Below, one piece after another: positions 22,317 through 31,965 of a stretch of 64,000 bases of DNA. Source of the stretch: Streptomyces paradoxus (GTDB lineage Bacteria; Actinomycetota; Actinomycetes; Streptomycetales; Streptomycetaceae); the NCBI RefSeq assembly GCF_014202475.1, contig NZ_JACHGV010000002.1:891102-955101 (forward strand), written 5' to 3'. Position 1 is the first letter of the stretch. Each line of letters opens with the position of its first letter. The notes under the pieces were generated by a model, which worked only from the letters and a program-made list of their open reading frames with translations, was not told where the DNA came from and made no database searches. The position numbers and the translations under genes were made by a program.

Positions 22317-22550
22317 TCACATCATGTCTTCGATCTCCGCTGCGACGGGGTCGGCGTCGGTGCCGATGACGACCTGGATCGCGGTGCCCATCTTGACGAC
22401 GCCGTGGGCGCCGGCGGCCTTCAGGGCGGTTTCGTCGACCTTGGAGGGGTCCACGACCTCGGTGCGCAGGCGGGTGATGCAGCCTTCGACCTCTTCGATG
22501 TTGTCGATGCCGCCGAGCCCGGCAACGATCTTCTCAGCCTTGCTGGCCAT
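22317..22550 (-). CDS. nagF: GlcNAc PTS EIIB component
   Basis: 77 residues, a free-standing EIIB domain. The phosphorylated cysteine lies in VEGCITRLRTEV (Cys24), followed by AAGAHGVVKMGTAIQVVIG typical of the glucose/GlcNAc family. It passes phosphate from EIIA to the sugar carried by the EIIC proteins encoded next to it. It diverges from nagE1 with a DasR site between them, matching the known nagF-nagE1-nagE2 layout of Streptomyces. The start is the ATG at 22548-22550. Confidence 0.93.
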   Translation of the reverse strand: MASKAEKIVAGLGGIDNIEEVEGCITRLRTEVVDPSKVDETALKAAGAHGVVKMGTAIQVVIGTDADPVAAEIEDMM

Positions 22551-22667
22551 GTTCGTTCTCCCTGATCCGAACCGCTTTGTCGCAGTAACCCACAGTTGGC
22601 CCATCTTCGCGAGCGGCCCTGTCGTGTGTGCCCAAGGATGGCGTCACGTTGGCGCAACCGTCGAACG

Positions 22668-22683
22668 ACTGGTCTACACCACA
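22668..22683. promoter_or_regulatory. dre site (DasR operator) between nagF and nagE1
   Basis: ACTGGTCTACACCACA matches the DasR consensus ACTGGTCTAGACCACT at 14 of 16 positions. Its place in the divergent intergenic region lets the GntR-type repressor DasR control both nagF and nagE1, with release by glucosamine-6-phosphate in the known Streptomyces circuit. Confidence 0.92.
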
Positions 22684-22711
22684 AACCCGCCTCTCGACAA
22701 AGGGGACCGGA

Positions 22712-24025
22712 ATGAGTGCCGACAGTCCTGGCGGTGCCGGGGCCGCCGTGAGCCCTGCCCGTGTTCGCTGGAACCGGCTGTTCCAGGGGTTGCAGAAGAT
22801 GGGCCGCAGTCTGCAGTTGCCGATCGCGGTGCTGCCGGCGGCGGGGATCCTCAACCGACTGGGGCAGCCGGATGTGTTCGGGGACGACGGGCTTGGCTGG
22901 ACGAACGTCTCGAAGGTGATGGTCGGGGCGGGCAGTGCGCTGCTGGACGGTTCGCTGGGACTGCCTCTGCTGTTCTGTGTGGGCGTTGCGATCGGGATGG
23001 CGAAGAAGTCGGACGGTTCGACGGCGCTGGCGGCGGTGGCCGGGTTCCTCGTGTACTGGACGGTGCTGCGGCAGTTTCCGGAGGACTGTCCGGAGGGGTC
23101 GGTGGCGGTGCCGAACGTCGGGTGTCAGGTGACCGACGGGGACCAGGAGGTGACGGCGTTCGCGTTCCAGAATCCGGGGGTGTTCGGCGGGATCGTGATG
23201 GGGCTGCTGGCGGCGTTCTTCTGGGCGCGGTTCCACCGGACGCGGCTGGTGGACTGGCTGGGGTTCTTCAACGGGCGGCGGCTGGTGCCGATCATCATGG
23301 CGTTCGTGGCGATCGCGTTCGCGGCGCTGTGTCTGTGGGTGTGGCCGCCGGTCGGTGACGCGCTGGAGAGTTTCAGCGACTGGATGGACGGGCTGGACGC
23401 GTGGGGTGCGGGCGTGTTCGGGGTGGCGAACCGGGCGTTGCTGGTGGTGGGGCTGCACCAGTTCCTGAACGTGCCCATCTGGTTCCAGTTCGGCTCGTTC
23501 ACGAAGCCGGACGGGACGGTGGTGCACGGTGACATCAACATGTTCCTGGCGGGGGATCCGGATGCCGGCCAGTTCACCTCGGGGTTCTTCCCGATCATGA
23601 TGTTCGCGCTGCCGGCGGCGGCGCTGGCGATCACGCACTGTGCGCGGCCGGACCGGCGCAAGGAGGTCGGTGGCCTGATGCTGTCGGTGGCGCTGACGTC
23701 GTTCGTCACGGGCATCACGGAGCCGATCGAGTACTCGTTCCTGTTCGTCGCGCCGGCGCTGTACGTGGTGCACGCGCTGCTGACGGGGGTGTCGATGGCG
23801 GTGACGTGGGGGCTGGGCGTGCACGACGGGTTCAGCTTCTCGGCGGGGCTGATCGACTACGTCATCAACTGGAATCTGGCGACGAGGCCGTGGCTGATCA
23901 TTCCGATCGGGCTGGGTTTCGCGTTCCTCTACTACGTGATCTTCCGGTTCGCGATCACGAAGTTCGACCTGAGGACTCCGGGGCGCGAGCCCGCGGAGGA
24001 GGTCGAGGACAGCGCCAAGGCGTGA
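22712..24025 (+). CDS. nagE1: PTS EIIC transporter subunit NagE1-like
   Basis: 437 residues, about ten membrane helices. It opens with QGLQKMGRSLQLPIAVLPAA and carries AKKSDGSTALAAVAGFLVYW, NRALLVVGLHQFLNVPIWF, ITEPIEYSFLFVAPALY and a terminal ITKFDLRTPGRE, typical of EIIC of the glucose/GlcNAc family. It has an insertion with two Cys (FPEDCPEGSVAVPNVGCQ) absent from NagE2, perhaps an extracytoplasmic disulfide loop. The ATG follows GGGGACC and lies 28 bp after the dre site. Substrate preference relative to NagE2 is not deducible. Confidence 0.92.
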   Translation: MSADSPGGAGAAVSPARVRWNRLFQGLQKMGRSLQLPIAVLPAAGILNRLGQPDVFGDDGLGWTNVSKVMVGAGSALLDGSLGLPLLFCVGVAIGMAKKSDGSTALAAVAGFLVYWTVLRQFPEDCPEGSVAVPNVGCQVTDGDQEVTAFAFQNPGVFGGIVMGLLAAFFWARFHRTRLVDWLGFFNGRRLVPIIMAFVAIAFAALCLWVWPPVGDALESFSDWMDGLDAWGAGVFGVANRALLVVGLHQFLNVPIWFQFGSFTKPDGTVVHGDINMFLAGDPDAGQFTSGFFPIMMFALPAAALAITHCARPDRRKEVGGLMLSVALTSFVTGITEPIEYSFLFVAPALYVVHALLTGVSMAVTWGLGVHDGFSFSAGLIDYVINWNLATRPWLIIPIGLGFAFLYYVIFRFAITKFDLRTPGREPAEEVEDSAKA

Positions 24026-24079
24026 TCGTCGCAGTGGGTGGAATTGGCGGGTTCCACTCGTTCGGCCTACCGTGCTACA

Positions 24080-24095
24080 ACTGGTCTACACCACT
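24080..24095. promoter_or_regulatory. dre site (DasR operator) upstream of nagE2
   Basis: ACTGGTCTACACCACT matches the DasR consensus at 15 of 16 positions, 107 bp upstream of the nagE2 start. It follows the end of nagE1 by about 55 bp, so nagE2 has its own DasR-controlled promoter rather than depending only on read-through. Confidence 0.93.
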
Positions 24096-24202
24096 CACTG
24101 GTGGAGGTCGCGCGGTGATGACCGCGTTCCCCTTTCTTTGAGACGCCGCCGTCCCCCGTGCGCATTCTTCCTGGGCGGCGCCGTGCCCCCTGGAGGAAGT
24201 TC

Positions 24203-25465
<1,263 letters not shown>

Positions 25466-25480
25466 GCCCGCGCCACGCAG

Positions 25481-25514
25481 AAGGCCCCGGAACCCGAGCG
25501 GGTTCCGGGGCCTT
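25481..25514. terminator. Strong terminator after nagE2
   Basis: A perfect 16-bp stem (25481-25496 and 25499-25514) begins AAGGCCCCGG and ends CCGGGGCCTT with a two-base gap at the apex. It is shared with the convergent MBL gene. Confidence 0.85.
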
Positions 25515-25528
25515 CGCGCGTGCCGACG

Positions 25529-26281
25529 CTAGATCTCGTACGTCTGCCGGGGCGCGGCGAGGTCCACCGGACCGTCGTACACCTCGCGGGCGTCGGCGAG
25601 GTTGACCTGCGGGTCCGTCCACGGCGGTACGTGGGTGAGGACCAGGCGGCGGGCTCCGGCCCGGGCCGCCGTCTCACCCGCCTCGCGGCCGTTGAGGTGC
25701 AGGTCGGGGATGTTCTCCTTGCCGTGCGTGAAGGCCGCCTCGCACAGGAACAGGTCGGCGTCCCGGGCGAGTTCGTCCAGCGCCGGGCTCACGCCGGTGT
25801 CGCCGGAGTACGTCAGGACCTTGCCGCCGTGCTCGATCCGGATGCCGTAGGCCTCCACGGGGTGGGCCACCCGCTCGGTGTGCACCGTGAACGGGCCGAT
25901 CTCGAAGGTGGACGGCTTGACCGTGTGGAAGTCGAAGACCTCGCTCATGGAAGAGGCGGAGGGGGTGTCCGCGTAGGCGGTGGTCAGCCGGTGTTCCGTG
26001 CCTTCGGGGCCGAAGACGGGGAGTGGATCGCAGCGGCCGCCGTCGTGGCGGTAGTAGCGCGCGACGAAGTACGCGCACATGTCGATGCAGTGGTCGGCGT
26101 GCAGATGGCTGAGGAAGATCGCGTCGAGGTCGTAGAGACCGCAGTGGCGCTGCAGCTCGCCCAGGGCACCGTTGCCCATGTCGAGAAGCAGCCGGAAGCC
26201 GTCGGCCTCGACGAGGTAGCTCGAGCAGGCCGATTCCGCGGACGGGAACGACCCCGAGCAGCCGACGACGGTGAGCTTCAT
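25529..26281 (-). CDS. Metallo-beta-lactamase-fold hydrolase
   Basis: 250 residues. It starts MKLTVVGCSGSFPSAESACS, then LLDMGNGALGELQ, the metal motif SHLHADHCIDMC (HxHxDH), YSGDTGVSP, EAAFTHGKE and LVLTHVPPWTD. This layout matches RNase Z-like/phosphodiesterase-type MBL proteins of actinobacteria. It likely binds two zinc ions and cleaves a phosphodiester or related ester; substrate unknown. The start is the ATG at 26279-26281; an upstream extension lacks family similarity. Convergent with nagE2 and divergent from the MazF-like gene. Confidence 0.9.
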   Translation of the reverse strand: MKLTVVGCSGSFPSAESACSSYLVEADGFRLLLDMGNGALGELQRHCGLYDLDAIFLSHLHADHCIDMCAYFVARYYRHDGGRCDPLPVFGPEGTEHRLTTAYADTPSASSMSEVFDFHTVKPSTFEIGPFTVHTERVAHPVEAYGIRIEHGGKVLTYSGDTGVSPALDELARDADLFLCEAAFTHGKENIPDLHLNGREAGETAARAGARRLVLTHVPPWTDPQVNLADAREVYDGPVDLAAPRQTYEI

Positions 26282-26482
26282 GAAGCAGAAACCTCCGCTG
26301 GCGGGATAAGTCTGAGAGGGGCGTCGGGGGTCGTGCGGTCCGTCGAGCGTAAGGCGCAAAACCTCCGTTAGCTCCTCCACAAAGGCCTGTTGTGGGCGAA
26401 CTCACCTGTGGTGTCACCGGTTCGGCTGGCACGGCCGGCAGGTGATCCTCATGAGGGGGGCGCGCGGCAGGGGCGGCGCCGG

Positions 26483-26488
26483 TAACGT
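26483..26488 (+). promoter_or_regulatory. -10 box of a probable leaderless mazF-like transcript
   Basis: TAACGT ends 6 nt before the ATG of the MazF-like gene, and no Shine-Dalgarno sequence is present. A leaderless mRNA is likely; no clear -35 is seen. Confidence 0.45.
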
Positions 26489-26494
26489 CTCAGT

Positions 26495-26944
26495 ATGGAC
26501 ACGTCCTGGTGGCTGGCGCTCGCCGCGGTGGTACTGCTCGCGCTCGTCGCCACGCTCGTCGACGGCTGGGGCCGGGGGCGGCGGCCGTCTGCCCGGCGGG
26601 TCCGTACGGCGGCACCGGCCGCCGCGCCGGGAGGCCGGCCGCAGCCGGCGGAGATCTGGTGGGCGGACGTGCCCTACGAGGACGAGACCCGCACCAAGGA
26701 CCGTCCCTGCCTGGTGCTGGCGGTGCGCGGGGAGCGGGCGACGGTCGCGAAGATCACCACCCGCTTCCGGGGCGAGCACACCGGGGTGATCCCGCTGCCC
26801 CCGGGCTCGGTGGGTGACGTGCGGGCCCGTGCGAGTTTCCTGGAGACGGACGAGCTGCGGGAGGTCCCGGTGTGGGGCTTCCGGCGGCGGGTCGGTGTGG
26901 TGGATCCGGCACTGTGGGACCGGGTGCGGTACCTGGCGGGCTGA
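26495..26944 (+). CDS. Membrane-anchored PemK/MazF-like protein
   Basis: 149 residues. An N-terminal membrane helix (WWLALAAVVLLALVATLV) and a basic, Pro/Ala-rich linker precede a PemK/MazF fold: AEIWWADVPYEDETRTKDRP, CLVLAVRGERATVAKIT, and VPVWGFRRRVGVVD. The PAEIWWADVP start corresponds to the GEIWWVDFDP start of MazF, and KDRPCLVL is the strand that carries the catalytic region. MazF enzymes cut mRNA, yet this one is tethered to the membrane and has no adjacent antitoxin, so it may be a regulator rather than a toxin. Leaderless start. Confidence 0.78.
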   Translation: MDTSWWLALAAVVLLALVATLVDGWGRGRRPSARRVRTAAPAAAPGGRPQPAEIWWADVPYEDETRTKDRPCLVLAVRGERATVAKITTRFRGEHTGVIPLPPGSVGDVRARASFLETDELREVPVWGFRRRVGVVDPALWDRVRYLAG

Positions 26945-26954
26945 GCAACCGGAA

Positions 26955-26981
26955 AGGGCTGGAGTCATGGACTCCAGCCCT
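26955..26981. terminator. Bidirectional terminator (mazF-like / cysM)
   Basis: A perfect 12-bp stem AGGGCTGGAGTC / GACTCCAGCCCT with an ATG loop lies between the convergent mazF-like and cysM genes. Confidence 0.82.
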
Positions 26982-27005
26982 CTGTGTGTGGGTTCTCGCC
27001 GTCGG

Positions 27006-27962
<957 letters not shown>

Positions 27963-28241
27963 TCAGACCATGCCGCCGGCCACGGCCGGCAGGATCGTGA
28001 CGTTGTCGCCGTCCGACAGCTTGGTGTTGATGCCGTCGAGGAAGCGGACGTCCTCGTCGTTCAGGTAGACGTTGACGAAGCGGCGCAGCTGGTCGCCTTC
28101 CACGATGCGGGCGCGGATCCCGGCGTGCCGGGTCTCGAGGTCGGTGAACAGGTCGGCGAGGGTGTCACCGCTGCCCTCCACCGCCTTCTGACCGTCGGTG
28201 TACGTGCGGAGGATGGTCGGGATGCGGACCTCGATGGCCAT
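27963..28241 (-). CDS. cysO: MoaD/ThiS-like sulfur-carrier protein, CysO type
   Basis: 92 residues with a ubiquitin-like fold: EVRIPTILRTYTDGQKAVE at the start, LADLFTDLETRHAGIRARI, FVNVYLNDEDVRFLDGI and the C-terminal DNVTILPAVAGGMV. The Gly-Gly that should end as a thiocarboxylate is followed by two extra residues (Met-Val), so the chain must be trimmed before activation. The neighbouring JAMM protease is the obvious enzyme. The protein donates sulfur to CysM. A Cys-rich leader peptide lies 117 bp upstream. Confidence 0.93.
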   Translation of the reverse strand: MAIEVRIPTILRTYTDGQKAVEGSGDTLADLFTDLETRHAGIRARIVEGDQLRRFVNVYLNDEDVRFLDGINTKLSDGDNVTILPAVAGGMV

Positions 28242-28357
28242 GGCTTCAGGGCTCCTGTCGGGAGTAGTCGGTCGGGGCGCGCGGCAGCGCAGGAACGGCG
28301 GGGTGGTGCGTGTGTGCGGCGCCGCGGCTCACGGCCGTACGGCGGCAGGGACCTGCG

Positions 28358-28453
28358 TCAACAGATGGCGCTGGCGAGCCTGCACAGGTCGACGTGCAGC
28401 CGCGCCACGAGCAGCTCGCCCGGCGTCTTGTCGCTCACGTCGTGGAAAACCAT
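28358..28453 (-). CDS. Cysteine-containing leader peptide upstream of cysO-cysM
   Basis: 31 codons encode MVFHDVSDKTPGELLVARLH then VDLCRLASAIC. The C-terminal LHVDLCRLASAIC is typical of actinobacterial leader peptides that sense cysteine: ribosome stalling at Cys codons would change folding of the downstream RNA. Both Cys codons lie in the last eight codons. The ATG is 6 nt after TACGAT, so the mRNA is probably leaderless and the peptide is its first feature. It sits 117 nt before cysO. The reading frame is too short for standard gene finders. Confidence 0.8.
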   Translation of the reverse strand: MVFHDVSDKTPGELLVARLHVDLCRLASAIC

Positions 28454-28459
28454 GGGCTC

Positions 28460-28503
28460 ATCGTATCGATTCCCGGTCCGGGTACTGGAATGTGATCCCA
28501 CAT
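28460..28503 (-). promoter_or_regulatory. Promoter and palindrome before the cysteine leader peptide
   Basis: On the minus strand TACGAT (28460-28465) is the -10. About 25-38 bp upstream of it is the perfect inverted repeat ATGTG-ATCC-CACAT (28490-28503), placed near the expected -35 and so possibly an operator. The operator's regulator is unknown. Together with the leader peptide it implies two layers of control of the cysO-cysM genes. Confidence 0.5.
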
Positions 28504-28551
28504 GGCGGACGTTTTCGGGCCGGGGAGTGAGACCGTGCTGCTCAGGCGTCC

Positions 28552-28974
28552 TCAGTATGCCTCGACGACCTGGACCTCCTCCTCCGTGACCTCGCCCTCG
28601 ACGATCCGGAAGGAGCGGAACTGGAACTCGCCGGCGCCGTCGGTGTCGGCGGTGGAGACGAGGACGTAGTGGGCGCCGGGCTCGTTGGCGTAGGAGATGT
28701 CGGTGCGCGAGGGGTAGGCCTCGGTCGCGGTGTGGGAGTGGTAGATGACCACCGGCTCCTCGTCGCGGTCGTCCATCTCGCGGTAGAGCTTGAGCAGGTC
28801 GCCGGAGTCGAACTCGTAGAACGTGGGCGACATGGCCGCGTTCAGCATGGGGATGAAGCGCTCGGGGCGGTCCGAGCCCGCCGGGCCGGCGACGACGCCG
28901 CACGCCTCGTCGGGGTGGTCCTTGCGCGCGTGGGCGACGATCTGGTCGACGAGGGCCTGGGTGATGGTCAGCAT
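28552..28974 (-). CDS. mec: JAMM/MPN+ metalloprotease, Mec type (M67 family)
   Basis: 140 residues. The JAMM zinc motif is intact: upstream Glu in DDRDEEPVVIYHSH, then HSHTATEAYPSRTD (H-x-H-x10-D with Ser). ITQALVDQIVAHARKDHPDE, then CGVVAGP begin the domain. Mec removes cysteine or C-terminal residues from the CysO carrier in the CysM route of cysteine biosynthesis. It is encoded upstream of the leader peptide and cysO on the same strand, with a 98-bp gap that contains the separate cysO promoter. A hairpin lies beyond its 5' side. Confidence 0.92.
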   Translation of the reverse strand: MLTITQALVDQIVAHARKDHPDEACGVVAGPAGSDRPERFIPMLNAAMSPTFYEFDSGDLLKLYREMDDRDEEPVVIYHSHTATEAYPSRTDISYANEPGAHYVLVSTADTDGAGEFQFRSFRIVEGEVTEEEVQVVEAY

Positions 28975-28994
28975 GCTCGTCAGGATAAGCAGAA

Positions 28995-29031
28995 GGGCCG
29001 TTCCGTACCGAGGGTTGGTACGGAACGGCCC
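28995..29031. terminator. Hairpin between the permease gene and mec
   Basis: A perfect 15-bp stem (28995-29009 GGGCCGTTCCGTACC with 29017-29031) and seven-base loop, downstream of the minus-strand permease gene (29105-30532) and ahead of mec. It should stop read-through from the permease. Confidence 0.82.
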
Positions 29032-29104
29032 ATATGCCGGACGCCCTGAGCGGCAGCCGCAGGGGGTGCCACGAGTACTCCCTGCGGCTGGACGTCCTGG
29101 TTGG

Positions 29105-30532
29105 TCAGCCGACCTTCTCGAACTCCGCGTCGCCGCGGCGCTCGGTGAGCTGCGGGTTGCGGCGCTTGAGGACCGCCCAGCCGACGCCGAGGGCGACGGC
29201 CCAGCCGGCCGCGACGTACAGGCAGACCCGCGCGTCCTTGTCGTACGCGATCATGCAGGTCACGCCGATGAGGAAGAGCAGCGCGACCCAGCTGAAGAGC
29301 GCACCGCCGGGAGCGGGGAAGGACGAGGCGCGCAGCCGGCCCGCGTCGACCGCGGAGCGGTAGCGGATGTGGCTGACGAGGATCATCATCCAGGTCCAGA
29401 TGCCGGCCGCGGTGGCGACGGAGGTGACGTAGAGGAACGCCTTCTCCGGGACGACGTAGTTCAGGACGACGCCGATGCCCATGAGCGCGACGGAGACGGT
29501 GATGCCGACGGCGGGCGTCTTGCGGGCGTTGAGCTTGCCGAACGCCTGCGGCGCCTCGCTGTTGGAGGCCAGGTCGCGCAGCATCCGGCCGGTGGAGTAC
29601 ATGCCCGAGTTGCAGGACGACAGGGCCGCGGTGAGCACCACGAAGTTCACGATGCCCGCAGCGAGCGGGATGCCGATCTTGCCGAAGGCGTGCACGAACG
29701 GGCTCTCGCCGGCGGAGAACTCGGTCCACTTGACCACGGAGAGGATCACCAGCAGGGCGCCGACGTAGAAGACGATGATGCGCCAGGGCAGGGTGTTGAT
29801 GGCCTTGGGCAGGGTCTTCTCGGGGTTCTCGGACTCGCCCGCGGTGACGCCGACGAGCTCGACGGCGAGGTAGGCGAACATGACGCCCTGGAGCGTCATC
29901 AGGCTGGAGCCGATGCCGTTCGGGAAGAAGCCGTCGTGCGCCCAGAGGTTGGAGACGGTGGCGGTGTCACCGGCGTCGGAGAAGCCGAGGGTGAGCACGC
30001 CGAGGCCGATGACGATCATGCCGATGATGGCCGTGACCTTGATCATCGAGAACCAGAACTCGACCTCGCCGAAGATCTTGACGGAGATCAGGTTGACGCC
30101 GAAGAGCACCACCAGGAAGACCAGCGCGCTGACCCACTGGGGGATCTCCGGGAACCAGAAGTGGATGTAGATCGCGGCGGCCGTGAGTTCGGCCATGCCG
30201 GTGACCACCCACATGAGCCAGTACGTCCAGCCCGTGACGAAGCCGAAGAACGGGCCGAGGAACTCACGGGCGTACTCGGCGAAGGAGCCGGAGACGGGCC
30301 GGTAGAGGAGCAGCTCGCCCAGGGCCCGCATGATGAAGAAGATCACGACACCCGCGAGGGCGTACATGAGGATGATGCTGGGGCCGGCCTTGGCGATGTT
30401 CGCTCCGGCGCCCATGAACAGGCCGACGCCGATGGCGCCGCCGATCGCGATCATCTGGACTTGACGGCTGCCGAGGCCGCGCTCGTACCCCTCTTCGGGC
30501 ACGTTTTCCGTGTCGACCTGCGCAGAGGTCAT
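29105..30532 (-). CDS. Amino-acid permease (APC/AAT family)
   Basis: 475 residues, 12 membrane helices. GLGSRQVQMIAIGGAIGVGL is the family start, with GPSIILMYALAGVVIFFIMR, ALGELLLYRPVSGSFAEYAR and VELVGVTAGESENPEKTLPK following. The profile is that of the GabP/CycA/AnsP group of proton-coupled amino-acid importers; the exact substrate cannot be set. The chosen ATG at 30530-30532 begins MTSAQVDTENVPEEGYERGL; another ATG seven codons earlier is possible. It stands alone. Confidence 0.88.
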   Translation of the reverse strand: MTSAQVDTENVPEEGYERGLGSRQVQMIAIGGAIGVGLFMGAGANIAKAGPSIILMYALAGVVIFFIMRALGELLLYRPVSGSFAEYAREFLGPFFGFVTGWTYWLMWVVTGMAELTAAAIYIHFWFPEIPQWVSALVFLVVLFGVNLISVKIFGEVEFWFSMIKVTAIIGMIVIGLGVLTLGFSDAGDTATVSNLWAHDGFFPNGIGSSLMTLQGVMFAYLAVELVGVTAGESENPEKTLPKAINTLPWRIIVFYVGALLVILSVVKWTEFSAGESPFVHAFGKIGIPLAAGIVNFVVLTAALSSCNSGMYSTGRMLRDLASNSEAPQAFGKLNARKTPAVGITVSVALMGIGVVLNYVVPEKAFLYVTSVATAAGIWTWMMILVSHIRYRSAVDAGRLRASSFPAPGGALFSWVALLFLIGVTCMIAYDKDARVCLYVAAGWAVALGVGWAVLKRRNPQLTERRGDAEFEKVG

Positions 30533-30896
30533 GTGTGGTGCGCCTTTCTCCATGCCGACCCGGGCCCTCGTCGGCCTCGGATCGGGTTTCGATCCCCCCG
30601 GAATGATGGAGCTGAGCGGGCCCGCGAGCCCGCTCGTGCCTGGCCGGCGGTTGCCGGCTCGGTGGCGCACCCGGCCGAACATTCGGGTGGTGTTCTGCCG
30701 GGCGGTCGTGAAGATTTATCACGGCCGCAACATTGATCACAGGGGTGGGATGTGGCGCACCGCACAGGGAAAAGCGGACAAAACGCTTTCGAGGGGGCCA
30801 TAGAAGGCGGGTGCGGTGACGGGATCGTTATCCGGATTTGAGTGTCCTCTGAGCGAACACCCTTCGGTCACCCGACGGTCACAAAACCTGCACTGA
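30533..30896. other. Intergenic region upstream of the amino-acid permease
   Basis: 364 bp between two minus-strand genes. The middle (30710-30800) is less GC-rich and contains TTTATCAC and ACATTGATCAC stretches, probably the permease promoter region. No reading frame, tRNA or hairpin terminator is convincing. Confidence 0.4.
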
Positions 30897-31508
30897 TCAG
30901 GCCATAAGGGTTCCGACCAGCGTCTCCTGGAGTCCACCCAGCCACAGGTAGGCCATCACCATCGGCTTGCGCGGGTCCTCGTCCGGGAGGCGGTAGAGGA
31001 GGTCGGTGTCCTCGTCGTCGGTGATCTCCAGCCGCGAGCCGATCGCGAGCCGCAGGTCGTTCAGGGCGCCCAGCCACTGCTGGGACTCCGCTGGCGACAG
31101 CTTCAGCACCGCGCCGCCCTCGCCGGCCGAGGCCGAGGCCGAGGCGAGCGCGTCGAGGGAGCGGATGATCGCGAGCGCGTTGTCCCGCTTCCCGGCCCGC
31201 AGGTCGTTCTCGGTGTAGCGCCGGAACTCCGCGGAGTACGCCTTCTGCTCCTCGGCGTCCCGCGGCGAGGCCGGCTGCTCGGGGTCGCTGTAGGCGTCGG
31301 GGAAGAGCCGCCTCAGGACCGGGTCGGTGGGCGGCTCGCTGGGTCCTTCGGCGAACAGATCGGCGAGCGGGTCGCCGCTGTCCTCGGCGGGGCCGGGGCC
31401 GATGAGCTCCAGGAGCTGGACGGCCAGCGACCGGATGATGGAGATCTCGACGTCGTCGAGGGCGACGGCCGCGCCGCCGCCGGGGAGCGGTTCGAAGGTT
31501 CCGGGCAT
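30897..31508 (-). CDS. DUF2017 domain-containing protein
   Basis: 203 residues. VALDDVEISIIRSLAVQLLE at residues 15-34, DPVLRRLFPDAYSDP, AEFRRYTENDLRAGK and YRLPDEDPRKPMVMAYLWLG match DUF2017, a family found next to clpS in actinobacteria. The pair is conserved, so it may take part in ClpS-dependent protein turnover, but no biochemical function is known. It lies 32 bp downstream of clpS on the same strand. Confidence 0.9.
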   Translation of the reverse strand: MPGTFEPLPGGGAAVALDDVEISIIRSLAVQLLELIGPGPAEDSGDPLADLFAEGPSEPPTDPVLRRLFPDAYSDPEQPASPRDAEEQKAYSAEFRRYTENDLRAGKRDNALAIIRSLDALASASASAGEGGAVLKLSPAESQQWLGALNDLRLAIGSRLEITDDEDTDLLYRLPDEDPRKPMVMAYLWLGGLQETLVGTLMA

Positions 31509-31540
31509 GAACGCCTTTTCGCTGCTGGGCGGGGTGCTGG

Positions 31541-31858
31541 CTACTTGCGGTCCTGCTGGAGGGTGGCCCACAGGCCGTAGCCGTGCATGGCCTGCACGTC
31601 GCGTTCCATCTCCTCGCGGCTGCCGCTGGAGACGACCGCCCGGCCCTTGTGGTGGACGTCGAGCATGAGCTTGGTGGCCTTGTGCTTGGAGTAGCCGAAG
31701 TACGACTGGAAGACGTACGTCACGTAGCTCATGAGGTTGACCGGGTCGTTGTGGACGATGGTGACCCACGGGACGTCCGGCTCGGGTACGGCGAAGACCT
31801 CCTCCGCCGACTCGGTGCGTTCGATCTCCAGGGGCGCGGGTGACGTCACACTGCCCAT
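31541..31858 (-). CDS. clpS: ATP-dependent Clp protease adaptor ClpS
   Basis: 105 residues. [40 protein letters not shown] and [17 protein letters not shown] contain the N-degron pocket residues (Asn-Asp of HNDPVN, Met of the first helix, His of the VHHKG strand). ClpS delivers N-end-rule substrates to ClpC/ClpA. The start is the ATG at 31856-31858. It is divergent from pncB with a 107-bp gap. Confidence 0.96.
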   Translation of the reverse strand: MGSVTSPAPLEIERTESAEEVFAVPEPDVPWVTIVHNDPVNLMSYVTYVFQSYFGYSKHKATKLMLDVHHKGRAVVSSGSREEMERDVQAMHGYGLWATLQQDRK

Positions 31859-31952
31859 GCTGCCACCCGAGGGGGGTGGTCGCACAAACGGGCCTGGCCG
31901 CAAGGCGATCGCATCTCCCGGGACTGCAATCGTCAGATTGACGAAATGGGGG

Positions 31953-31958
31953 TACGCT
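31953..31958 (+). promoter_or_regulatory. -10 box of a probable leaderless pncB transcript
   Basis: TACGCT lies 7 nt before the pncB ATG; TCGTCA 17 bp further upstream is a reasonable -35. There is no ribosome-binding site, so the message is probably leaderless. Confidence 0.5.
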
Positions 31959-31965
31959 CGCCACC

